From: Phallus indusiatus
Taxonomy: Eukaryota; Basidiomycota; Agaricomycetes; Phallales; Phallaceae
Direction of reading: 5' to 3'
Assembly (NCBI GenBank): GCA_027605045.1
Contig: JAQFWX010000010.1
Coordinates: 686,879 to 750,878, forward strand
Length of the DNA stretch: 64,000 nt
Shown: positions 11,165 through 21,913 of the stretch, piece by piece
How the letters are laid out: every line of letters starts with the position of its first letter
Position numbering within the stretch: position 1 is the first letter of the stretch
Notes under the pieces: generated by a model
Database searches by the model: none
Told to the model about the DNA's origin: nothing
Seen by the model: the letters and a program-made list of their open reading frames with translations, nothing else
Program-made: the position numbers and the translations under genes

Positions 11165-13358
11165 GAGAAAAGAATGGAGTAGATTGGTGGATGAGCGAAA
11201 TAAGAGGGGCGACAGCGAGTAGGCAATAAAGTGAGCGGGAAAGAGAGGGGGGAATAGGGGGGGAAAGAAAAAGGGTGAAGCTGGGTCGTCATCATCGTTG
11301 TTGTTTTTATATCCAAACCTCGAGAATATTTTTTATTGAGGTTTTTTTTCCTGGAAAAAAATGGATCAGTTTAAACAATGAGAGGCGAAATAAATATTTC
11401 TTTTACTTATTTTCAAGAATCAAGTAGACAACTTGAACACACCTCATGGAGGCTGTAAAGAAGGGGGGAGACCGATCATCACCCAAAAGAAGGCGAGCAC
11501 ACTGCGGGAAGCAAAAGCAATGTCGGCGTCTGACAGAGGCGGCAGCGGCAAGCAGCGGCGGCTGCCGTTGTGGGCCTCAGTGGATGCATGCTGACGAAGC
11601 TGCTTGGGCGGGCTTAGTAGCCAGACAGAGTGATGTGACGCAACTGGATCCACGCCTTAGTTCCCTACTCTTCAGGCTGAGAGGACGGCGTCAATAACGA
11701 ACTGTCAGTACAAACACAATCCCAATTACTACACACCGCGTCCTAAAGCTAAAGGCCTAACGTCTCAGATGATGGACTGCGATGTAATGTATATCGGCAT
11801 TCCCATCATGTAAATTATCCACAACTTGTATTCATCGCAAACTTTTTTTCCCGACTGAAGCGATGCGTTTCATTGTCCTTATAACTCTTGCCCATATTCC
11901 ACCTTTTTCCAATCAACGTAATTCTCATGTGGTACATGGTATTACCCATCATCATTGACGAGCGCGTCTCCTTCAGCGCTCAGCACTCGATATTCAATTC
12001 CCAACCCGATTGGCTCATACTACGAATTTCGAACCTCGCTTGCGAGAGAGCATGCCTTTAGGGTGTTCTTCGAAGAGAAAATGGTAGAAGGTATTGCACA
12101 TACTCGTTGATGATGCAAGACCGTCTAATAAACGTTTAGGATATAAGATTGTCTCAGCTATATCAGATCCGGGGTCGAAATGTCCTACATTCTTCAGCGT
12201 GACTTTCTTCGTCGTTGTCGTTCTAATTCTTTGCAGCTCCTCCGTATCGCTAAGAAATGAACTATTTACTGGTCGGTATAGCCCGTTACACCACGGGCAG
12301 CTAGTTGGGTTCAATTCGCTTGACAATATTGTCGCTTCGTTGTGTTCCCATTCAGCCCAGGCGTCAACAATTCAAGTCTCAACTGCAAACGGTTGTGTTC
12401 GCGAATCAATAGGTTATCTTCATGATTTCGACAGGGCGACCGCCAACGTTTAATCGTCTTTATCCTATGGCACATTCAGACACAGCCTTAACCAGCTTGG
12501 CACGCGAAGTGAGGTCCACATCGATATTCCGTTCTTTTGTTCCTCTATCTACTTGCTTTCAAATTCAAGTAGGGACATGGTACTTTGTAGGATGTCCTGA
12601 ATCCCGCAAAACGAAATGATTGCGATCAAGACACTTACATGACACCTAGAGAGAAGCGATCGCGTCAATGAGGTTTGTGACTAATTGTAGGTTTCGAGAA
12701 ATCCTCTGAGCAATTGCGTAGAAATTGCCAAGTTGGGAAGGGCTACGAGACGAAACGGGGTTCTCTGGTTCTGTTCGTATATTTAGTCCGCACTATATTC
12801 CTCACTTAGAAGACGATAAGTGATTGGGCCAAGAAAGAAGGCTATCACGAACGGAACTCATAGAAGGTAAACTCGACTCTTTTTGCTCCGGCACAAACAC
12901 GAGAAGACAAGCCGAGAAGACAAACCGAGTTGAAGTGAAGAAATGATATCAGTGTGCATCATTCAACAAATAAGGAACAGTATCCCAGTGGACTGACCGT
13001 AGCCTTTTGGTTATTCGGTGTGGATGTCGCAGTGTCGGTAACAGTCGTCGCTTCTGGGCCGTATGTAGCCAGACGAGCATACCTGCGAGTTCAACAAACG
13101 TGACAAGATTGCGAAGCTGAAGTTTTTTCCAGCGTTTCATTTTCGGTAAGTGCTTCTTCAGACTCTGCGTCGTCTTTTGTTCCAGAGAACATCCGTCACT
13201 TCAGTAATGATAAAGAATGAGGCGAGTGCCATCCAGGTCCCCCTTCGTCGTGAACTTGCTAGACTACGTTATTACCGACTCACTGGATGATTGAATTTAA
13301 TAAGACAAGTTTTGAAGCGGAGATTCCTTTCAGGGCTTGAAACACCGTTTATTCTAAT
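11165..13358. other. Intergenic, no supported gene
   Basis: Short frames here (for example 11446-11697, which is GC-rich and low-complexity, 12015-12326 and 12094-12453) have no recognisable motif, overlap each other on opposite strands and lack a convincing exon context. No repeat shared with the rest of the window was noticed. Confidence 0.4.
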
Positions 13359-15104
13359 CTAATCTAGTGGTTGTGCAGGGTACGGATTTTCAAGTAATTC
13401 TGAATACAGATCGATACATTGTTCCTCACCCTTCCAATCGATAACATTGGTCTTGACGTCAATTTCGCGCAAAATAGCAATAAACTTTCCAAATTCCGGA
13501 TATCTACGATGTTTGTGTAATAATTCTCCGTCTAACTTCAAAAATTTTGCCCGAATCCACGGGATTATACCCAATAGAATCTCCATTGGCAATGTTACAT
13601 GTTGGCCTAAAATAAGTGTCTCAAGTTTTGGACCACTACGCGGTGTATTAAAAGTTTCTCCTTTGTCGAAGGACGTCCATTCTATCTTTAAAACTTGGAG
13701 GCAGGGAAACCAATAGTAAAATTTGGGTGACGTGAGAATTTTCCAAGCATGACCAATCAATGTGAGGTGCACTATGCGTGGCACTTCACTTATAAGCCTG
13801 AAAATTGGAAATTCTTCAACGGGGAGATTTTTTGTAGACATATGACCAGAGATACGAAGTGACGAATCTGTGGGGAAGCCGAAGCTGAGCTCGCGTTTGG
13901 GTGCGGACATAATATTGAAATAGTCGCCGTCCCTCCAGTTTATGGATAGATAAGAGTGACTTGAAAAGTGTGAGAGTATTTCAGATCGAACGGAGTCAAA
14001 AACATTGCAAGATGAAAATATCCGGCTTTTGCAAATCAGCTGAAATTGAGATAAACGGGTTGAGGGTCCAACGTGCCCAGAAATTTCTTGAATATAATCA
14101 CAGCTCCATGACTCCAGTATGACTCGTTCGAGATTTGGTAAATGCAATAATCTGTCGTCTGGCGCGCTTGTAGGATAAGTTGGAACATCGAGCTGTTCTT
14201 CGAACTTTGGGTCGTTAATGAGGAGTTCTTTTAAAAGAGGGCAGCTTGACAAGAAGGTCAAAAAAGTAAAAAGAGAAGGAAGTTCTGTGGAATGGAGTTT
14301 GATGTATGTTAAATTGGGATGTGGGTGCTCAAACCAGGGCCAGTTTATATCCGAGAGACTGAGTCCTCGTATAGAACAGACGTTGATTTGAAAGAAATCT
14401 TTTAAGGAAGGAAGAGGACTATTTCTGTATCTGTCGAAACCGATGTCCAAATACCGCAAGGGTAGAACTTGAAGCAATGGCGTCCCAGAGGCATTGAGTA
14501 CATCCCGGATTAAGTTGGATTGGGAAGAATGAAAACGGAGAGTCAATGAGCATAAACGGGGTATAATTGACTTGTTACAAGATTTGAGGTACTTGAAACT
14601 CGTCGGTGTGTTGGAACTACGGGGGGCTCCCGAAGTGGATGAGGGCACTGGCATGTTGCACGACATTGTCAAAGCAGTATTACCAGATCGATTGAGGAAT
14701 AATTCGATGATTGAAGGTGATCGGTCAGGATCAACAAATGCCCATAGAACTGGCCATTCCAGTGCGAAATCCCTCCAACGACGACAAACGTGCGAGATTC
14801 TCAAGACGGTCACTTCGGGTCCAGGAATGGAGGACGGATCGTAAGCCGCAAAGGCAAAAATATTATAAAGTACACACGGGACCAATCGGTTTACTGCGAG
14901 TTTAGAATTGTGGATGCGTTGAAGCTCTAAGATGATCGATTCAAGTTTCTTTTTTGTCTCCAAGACGTCGCTCAGAGTCAACTCGCTCGAGTTTGTTCTG
15001 GTTGTAACTCAATATCCTTTGCGCCTTTTTCGAAACGAGACTTACCTCAATCCATTATGAATACTGGCAAGTTGTGCTATCACTGCGTTATGGTATTGTC
15101 CCAT
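13359..15104 (-). CDS. F-box-like protein with C-terminal leucine-rich repeats
   Basis: Likely substrate-recognition subunit of an SCF ubiquitin ligase, of the kind greatly expanded in mushrooms. Exon 1 (15104-15048) starts MGQYHNAVIAQLASIHNGL and joins in phase over a GTAAGT..CCAG intron (about 15047-14998) to exon 2 (14997-13359). A short coiled-coil-like helix (LETKKKLESIILELQRIHN) precedes the F-box-like stretch LVPCVLYNIFAFAAYDP, then LRISHVCRRWRDFALEWPVL, the typical F-box-like ending of this family. The rest is a series of degenerate leucine-rich repeats (for example NLERVILESWS and PRIVHLTLIGHAW). About 559 aa, a normal length for the family, with no internal stop. The substrate cannot be told. 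The intron and upstream exon are inferred from splice signals and frame. Confidence 0.8.
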
Positions 15105-16488
15105 CAAGAAATCGATTTGATCCCTGGGTGACGCAACTTAACGTTGACTCTGGCAAGTCCCAGTTCGGGTGATGAAACGGTGTGACTTTGTGACTTTGTA
15201 GTGCACTCAGCTTCCGTCAATGGCTACCTCAGCCATGCTGCCAAATATCAAAATCGTCTGCTTGTTCTTTCGCCATTTCGCGTATACTTGGTGCCCACTC
15301 TGGCTTTTCAATGAAGTGAAACACGCAGATGTAACAATACATCGGACGAATAACGTCTAAAAACGAATAATCATTTTGGAAGCTTTTTTCGCTAGTCGAC
15401 TTTTAGTGGGGGCGAAATTATCAAATAATTGGGTTGGACATCAACAAACGGACAGTCTATTCTTGCCATAGGGTATTCTCGCCATGTCATACAGCTATGC
15501 CATCAGCGCATGCCATATTCTGAGCACGAGCCGGCATGGGGAGTAATCGGGAGAGCTGACATGGACATCTTAGCCTCGAGAGTTGGACCAGGCTATTGAC
15601 ATCTCTGGGTAGATTCTTTCGTCATACTTGTGCAGCTTTTGCTGACCCTCTACTCCAGTTCGACTCTATACACTGTTTCCGATTCGATATGCCTCTATTG
15701 TCGCCTGTGGTGGGAAGATGACCTGGGATGACGCAAACGCATTGAGTGTTTTCATATGGAGTCGATGGTAGGTGTATCAGAGTCTTATCATGGACCATAT
15801 ATTTACGTATTATTTTTCAGCGCACTCACATGGAGAATATGTACGGGGAACAAGAACGTGGTTTCTGTAATGTCAATGTTGAAGTGAGAGCAAATCCTTA
15901 TCTTCTTGTGGTTTGTTAGGAGAGAGAGTTGACACTGACGAGCTGAATTGACAGATGTGTTGAATCCGAGTCCGAGCTATGTTAAGGTGCAGCTGGTTCA
16001 TTAGTTCCCGATATCATCTACATCATTGCACGTTTTCCTCATCCTACTCCGATAATTAACCTAAACATTAACGCCGTTCGTAGATATTCAAATACTTCTA
16101 ACGAACATCCATATCCGATTGGGTCATGGTGGTGGTGGTAACAGTGTTTTGCAGCAGGTCGAGTGGGGTTTGTGGATGTGTTGATTGGTGTTCGAATTCG
16201 GAGAGTGATCGGAAGCAGCCTGTGAGTATATTTAGAAAAACTTGAAAGGGATGTACAGGGACGTACGTTGATTTTTAGACAGTATTCTCTGCGCCGTATG
16301 ATTCTGGCGATGATGAACGCGTGCTTCACGAATAAAAGCTAGACACACCATATGGCATTCTGCAGGTGTATTGGCCGGTGCAGAACATTGACGTGTGGAC
16401 GAGCAAGAGTTAGGATAGTGGTGACATCGGTGACATCGGTAACGCGATTACACCGGGTGACATACCATGTTCTTTTCTATCTCTAATA
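15105..16488. other. Intergenic region between F-box gene and ceramidase gene
   Basis: No coding region was supported. The interval separates two divergently transcribed genes and should hold both promoters. The frame at 16039-16329 (minus) shows no motif. Confidence 0.45.
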
Positions 16489-16499
16489 CTATATATAAC
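16489..16499 (+). promoter_or_regulatory. TATA-like box of the ceramidase gene
   Basis: CTATATATAAC lies about 70 bp upstream of the ceramidase ATG, which itself sits in a good CCACCATGG context. Distance and sequence fit a fungal core promoter. Confidence 0.5.
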
Positions 16500-16563
16500 A
16501 AGTCCTAATGCCAGTGACTCTGTTGCTCTGCAGCAGCTTTTCTCTCAGGCTGTGTTCTCCACC

Positions 16564-17137
16564 ATGGGCTATCTCATCGACCGCACTTTGTTCTGCTTGA
16601 CCTCGTTTGTCGCAACTCTCGCCTCGTTCCAGTCAGTCTGGGGCCAGTCTCAACCTCAGCCCCAGCCAGCCAACGAGTATCTCATCGGGTTGGGTACGTA
16701 ATTGTCCCATCCCATCCCATTTCACCCACCCTTTTCTCAACCGCTCATTCTAGGTATCGCTGATATTACTGGGTTTGTTATTTTCCTCATTTAATCTTGC
16801 CTGTTCTCATCATTGTTTACCCCAAAAGCCCCGTCGTAGAAACCAATATGATGGTACGTACCTATATCCCGCCCTCCCTCATCTTCTTCAGCCACAGACA
16901 ATCTTCTGTAGGGTTACGCCAATCTCGCACAAACAGACACCGGTCTTTACATGCGCCAACGTGCTCGCGCAGCCATCATCGCAGAACAATCAACCCCCCA
17001 AAACATTATTGTGTTTTTAAATCTTGATACCGCAATGGGCGATTCGGGAATCCGCAGGGTTATTGTAGCCGCGCTCCAGCAACAATTTCCCGGCGTCTAT
17101 TCAGATGCTAATGTTGCCGTTGTCGGAACTCACCAAC
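16564..17137 (+). pseudogene. Neutral ceramidase, 5' part, cut off by element insertion and inversion
   Basis: N-terminal part of a secreted neutral/alkaline ceramidase, which hydrolyses ceramide to sphingosine and fatty acid. The start ATG is followed by a signal peptide (LFCLTSFVATLASFQSVWG). Exons at 16564-16693, 16754-16772, 16829-about 16853 and 16912-17137 join in frame to give the family hallmarks YLIGLGIADITGPVVE, NMMGYANLAQT and VVGTHQ. The family would continue with the metal-site stretch GTHxHSGPGG, but here the 2.12-kb repeat begins. The missing part (HSGPGGYLENLLPQ onwards) is on the minus strand from 28714. Joining ...VVGTHQ to it needs only one copy of the shared 7 bp CACCAAC. 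As it stands the gene cannot give a full protein. Identification is from well-conserved family motifs. Confidence 0.88.
17131..17137. other. Target-site duplication, ceramidase insertion (outer copy)
   Basis: CACCAAC at the outer border of the left repeat. The same 7 bp occurs in reverse complement at 28708-28714, at the inner border of the right repeat, where the ceramidase gene resumes. With strict arm alignment the shared stretch is 6 or 7 bp, because the first base of the arm is also C. Confidence 0.85.
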
Positions 17138-18529
17138 CACCTGTAAAAGCTATTCTGATGGATCATAGACAGTTCTCGCTGCGGGCTAGGATGGACCTTT
17201 GAGAGAGTCGGCCGTTGTGCTCTAGGGTCTAGGTCGATCATGTTTAATCCCTGAGAAATACAAAACTTTGTCTCATTAATACACTATTTTTTGTAATGGA
17301 AATCCTGATGCATTGAGATTTGAAGGTTTTCTGGTCTGCCTGGTGCATTGTGTCGGATAGATTAGGATAGAATTTAATAGACCAAGATAGAGTTTGATAG
17401 ATCAGGATTGACCAGACTCCCATCTTGTCAAGAGGGTTCTGTTGACCCAAAGTCATGATCAAGCAGATTCGAAAAATAGAATACATCCTCCCGCTGTGTA
17501 GTATATGATTTCTCAGAATGCCAATGGATTGGATCCGTCAATGTTGCACATTAAAAGCATGGAAATATATTTAAGAATTAAGCAATGAAAATTCTCAGAG
17601 AGAAGTATACTGGTTAAGCTACGAGTCGCGTCTAATCTTAATCTTCCGAACGTGTCATTGACACGTAACAAGTTGTGAATTGAATTTAATATTTGCGAAA
17701 ACGAAAGGCAAAGGCCAACACTTACACCCATCGCTTCTTAGACCCTTGCTTTTTAATGCTTTTTATCACATCCACAAACCCGACGAACGGTTCCTCATGT
17801 TTGAGGCTTTGTAACAGAGTATGGACTGGGTTAAGGACAAGGACTGACATTTAGCCAATTTAAGCTTCTCATACAGAATCAGCTGAGGACTATTGCTGTG
17901 GTGGTGCCGTTTCTAAGATTTAGGTACGAGCGTTGGGGACCCAAACAGACTAATACCTCTGATATAGTACACCCCGCGTGTTACTATAGTAAGCTCCATC
18001 AAGGTCTTCAATCTTGTCTAGCTAGAACTATTAGGCTCGTCACTCAAAGTCTCTTTGAAGACACAGGGGCGCTATTTGGGACTCCATAAATAGTTGCGCA
18101 AGTAAGGAGTCAGATGTGGACTAAGCTCTCGAGCTCTTAGGATCGACGGACATGAAGAACTTCCACTCATCATATTTGTACAACAGTATGATTCACATCA
18201 CATAGAATTAACTTCATATTAGCTTGGTCCATGCACACTTAATGAACCAGCCTTTGTCCTAATGTCCCTATCAGTACTACTGGTCCCCAACCCCACATGT
18301 AGTGCTGTTTACTCTTAAGCCGTTGTCCTGGGACATTTTATGGTCTGTCTCCCTCTTCCTCTTCCATTTCGACGTCTCTGAAAACGGTGAACAGCTGTTC
18401 TGAAAGAGAAGGAGACGACATTCCAAACCCTCTGCTGCTGTCGTGGCGACGGATGATGTTGGTGACCAGAATGCAATCCACAACACCACGCTCGTCCCGA
18501 CATTACGTGAAACTCAAATCACATCCCAG

Positions 18530-18780
18530 ATGACGTGCTTCAAGCGCATGAAGGTCACCGGTGACAAGCATCATAGCCGTGGTCTGCCATCATAACTGCT
18601 TCCAACCCGGAGGTCAGAATGATTATCTTCAGAAGGATGAACGGTGAGTTCCAGCCTTGCCTTCACAAATATATATCATGCTTATATCGTTTTGTATAGC
18701 TACATCAACACTGATTGTACACTTGCCGGTGCATTAAGCTGGGTGCTGGGACAAAGCTCAAACATATCTGAAGAATGCCG
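18530..18780 (+). pseudogene. Degenerate KDZ-type transposase fragment, left copy
   Basis: Translated stretches read MKVTG, then after a frame change SIIAVVCHHNCFQPGGQN, then LQKDER and, across a GTGAGT..TATAG intron (18644-18699) that keeps phase, YINTDCTLAGALSWVLGQ. This matches the pattern of KDZ (Kyakuja-Dileera-Zisupton) transposases, roughly: T-G-x-x-A, C-x-H-x-x-F-x-P-x-G, LQKGERYxNMDYxxxxAL. Stops and frame changes flank it. KDZ elements are abundant in mushrooms. Family assignment is by motif memory only. Confidence 0.55.
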
Positions 18781-19023
18781 GTGTTGATATTGCTGCCAAA
18801 CTGAGAAGGTATGTTTCTTGTGATGTTGAAAATATGTAGAGCTCATCATTTACCTCCATATCAACCTCATTTTACCTTAATTCGTTTGTCATTGGTTCAT
18901 TCGCACTTTTCTTATTGATTCACCTCCTGTACTGATGCACCCTGATGTACCAACCCTCAACTCCAACACCTCTTTCTTTCCACTCCATAAATTCGGTCTC
19001 CTTTATCATGATCTATCATTATG

Positions 19024-19131
19024 TATCGGGATTGAATACTAACCAATTGGGTCTGCCCTATCTGGTACATCATAATCTATCGGGATCGAATATTAACCAA
19101 TTGGGTCTGCCATATCTGGTCTATCATAATG
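19024..19131 (+). repeat. Two 54-bp tandem units inside the element (left copy)
   Basis: Units at 19024-19077 and 19078-19131 share TATCGGGAT, ACCAATTGGGTCTGCC and TATCTGGT, and a third partial unit (TATCAGGATTCGTATAATG) follows. The same array appears inverted at 28842-28949. Confidence 0.85.
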
Positions 19132-19258
19132 TATCAGGATTCGTATAATGTACATAGACCTAACTATGAGTTGAATAGAACAGTTGACCTCTGTTAATTA
19201 TACATCGTGACTGGCAGCGGCAACTGTCTGCGATTAATCTGGATTGCTGAAACCCCCG

Positions 19259-21913
19259 ATACCTCGATGAAGCCGAATCGTTTGATCGTGAGAGAGCAGA
19301 AGGGTGGAAAGAGACGGTCGACGTACTTCTCGTTTTCGTAGGCAGAACGTTTATTCATAATCATGGTATTGAAACGTATTGAAACTTATTTTTATTTATT
19401 AGGCTGGTCTCTTTTCCGGCGTCATAACAACGTTCATCTCCCAGGCCTCCCAAAGTCTGCAGAAGGATAATACTCAAGTTTCTGCATCCTTACTATCCGA
19501 AGCAGTTCAACTTTTACGAGCGAACTTCAGTGGAGTACCAGCAAGCGATGTACCCAGCGCGACATTGACACCTACGTCGCCATTTACAGCATCAACAAAC
19601 ACATTGTTGGTGAACGGTCTATGGTTTACGAGTTTAGCGATCACACTATCTACGGCGTTATTTGCTGTCCTCGCGAAGCAATGGCTCTATTATTATCTGT
19701 CTTCCATTCCCGGCACCGCGAATGAAAAAGCTAGAGCCAGGCAACTGCGATTAAATGGCTTTGAGTTGTGGAAAGTTGCAGCGATCGTCGAGCTTCTCCC
19801 CATCCTTCTTCATCTCGCCGTTGGCATGTTCCTTACTGGCATTATTATATTATTGTTCCCGTTGGACATTCATATCGCGGGAACAATTGTTTTCATTGTG
19901 GGCATCACCTATACGTTATACTTTATTTCGGTGATGCTGCCTATTTGGTACCCGGAGTGCCCATATACAACCTCATTGACGATTTACATCGGAATTTTCT
20001 TCTTTATTCTACAACGAGTTTTCCAGAAGATCATTGGAATCATAAACAAGGGTCTTCAAGCTCTCGGGAGGAAAATGGGTTTTGAAGCTCGGCGTACTGT
20101 TGGGCATCTCATTCACTATTCCCAAAGCCTCGTCGGACATGGATTTATGTTCATTTCAAAGTTAGCTGGTGCGGTGGGCCATGGTTTTCAAAGATTCCGA
20201 TCCATCATATTTTCTGACGACCTGCCAAAATTCACAAAGTGGAGAGAAGATAATATTAAAAAAGCTGTCGAACACGCAACATTCCTTGACTTTGAAGCGG
20301 TCAATTGGCTCCGTGAGACTTCTCCAAACCGAAGTGTTCATCGAATTATTGCACGGTGCGCAGCTGTGCATCCAATTATCAGGGAACGATTCGATTGGCA
20401 GGTTGTGAAGGATCTCTATGATACTTTGGAAATCAGTGAAACGAATGCAGTGGATATACGTCATGGCCTGTGTTTGGGTCTCCCGATCGTTGAGTATGCT
20501 CACTGGAAACTACTCTCGTCTATTCCCGATGTGGGAGAAAGTCAGCTGGAGGAAGGAGAGTATCAAAGCTATCTTTGCATTGCAGAGACCGGCTTCCAAT
20601 ATCAAGATGAGCGCCGAACTCTCCTTAATGCCATCAACAATGATTTCAGTCTTCCACTGGCCATGTGGTGTCATCTCTTAGAAGAGACACCAATTGATGC
20701 TACAGCAGCTGCGCATATACTCACCCATGGAACCAGAGGTCTATTCAAGTGGAAATTCGATCCCACCCGTGAGCTCATCTGTAACGCGGGGTTAGTACGC
20801 TTGGATGTTAGTGAAGAACTGGGATGGTGGAAGTTTAATTACCTGTTTCGTTACTTTGAACTCGGTGACCCCGACTATTCATCGGAAGCCAAGCCTGATG
20901 CAACGTACTATCTCCTTATCGCCATATATCGTAACCTCACCTCTGATGATCCGCTCATCGCCGACAAGAAAGAGAGACAGGGGTCCTTGTCTCATGTGTT
21001 TCACAGCTTTTTCCGCCATCTTACAATGATTGTCGATGATAACCCTAGGACATTAGAGGATGCCCTCCGTTTTTTCACAGAGATTTGCTGCGTGGACTCG
21101 TTCTGGTGCGAGTCTATGACAGATGACGCCAGACGGTATGCAGTTTATGCTCTGTTATACGTGGGTCCCCCGATCTCTCATCTGGAAAATCACTTGCATG
21201 CTACGAATGTCCACAACCTCTCTCTCATATATCGATGGTACTCGCGAGATTTAGGTCCAGATATCTTATATCGCAATTTTCCCCTGTTCATGCTGCTGCT
21301 AGTGCTCGTACCACAGAACCGGCACTATCTATCCACTATCCTCCTGAACGATCCGGATGCAATTTCCCACTTCTCAAAATACTTTCATAAATTGGCAAAG
21401 TATGCGTATTTTGGGGAACAAACGAGGATATTTCCAAGTTTGATGGACCTCTTCAAATCCGCGGGTTCGAAGAAGAATACCCTGTTCACCATTCTTTACA
21501 GCCCCTCCGTGCTTTTACAAGTATGGAAAGCTCTTGTGTGTTGCCAACAGGAAATGGAATGGTATTTCCTGCTTGTGAAATCGAAGATTGACAGGGAGAA
21601 GTTGGACGAGCTATTTGCCGCTATGAATGAACTCGCGCGATCAGACGACTTGGAAAACTTACCTTATATATGTCAATTGAGTGACACAGCCGGAGACAAG
21701 GTTCGTTCTACATTAGTGGCATCTGCGCGCGAGTTTGGACAACTTATAGGCGTGTCCCACACACAACTCGAGGCCACTACCGATAAATCCGCACCTGAGA
21801 ATTCAGCATCAGACAAGGACCACGATACTGAAGAGCGTGCTCAAGTGTCTGAGGTACCTTGTTTCATAGATTTCATCGTTATTGAAAGTCCCCTCACTAA
21901 GATATTCATCTAG
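19259..21913 (+). pseudogene. DUF6535 membrane protein gene 1, 3' part, separated from its 5' part
   Basis: The reading frame begins at the repeat border inside the sequence TYLDEAESFDRE, which in intact copies 2 and 3 continues from ARVWL. A GT..AG intron ends at 19402 and one long exon follows to TAG at 21911-21913. It carries the DUF6535 signature: a membrane segment starting AGLFSGVITTFISQ, then LVNGLWFTSLAITLSTALFA, AKQWLYYYLSS, ILLHLAVGMFLTGIIILLF and the hydrophobic ITYTLYFISVMLPIW. About 650 residues of cytoplasmic-type sequence follow, closely related to copies 2 and 3. The tail is acidic (DKDHDTEERAQ). Its 5' part is at 31406-30837 on the other strand. The exons themselves carry no stop, so loss is recent. 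Confidence 0.85.

Larger units (their letters stand above)
17137..19258 (+). mobile_element. 2.12-kb element, left inverted copy, with decayed KDZ transposase
   Basis: This segment is the reverse complement of 28715-30836. The coordinate sum is 47973 at every landmark compared, so no net indel was seen, and all short frames in the two arms translate identically. Proper element: probably 17138-19258 (2121 bp) with 7-bp target duplications. The ends (CACCTGTAAAAGC and, inverted, CGGGGGTTTCAGC) match at only 6 of 13 positions, so there is no clear terminal inverted repeat. It contains a degenerate transposase fragment at 18530-18780 and two 54-bp tandem units at 19024-19131. It has no intact gene and must have been moved in trans. 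Confidence 0.88.

Noticed and set aside
11446..11697. 83-aa frame in a GC-rich patch
   Set aside because: Low-complexity Ala/Arg/Gly sequence, open on both strands, no splice context or motif.
18277..18503. Overlapping 60-70 aa plus/minus frames in the element, identical in both arms
   Set aside because: They are identical only because the arms are identical; they lie opposite the KDZ remnant and show no motif or codon pattern.
17137..19258. Helitron identity for the 2.1-kb element
   Set aside because: Helitrons make no target duplication and end in CTRR after a hairpin; this element makes a 7-bp duplication and lacks those ends.
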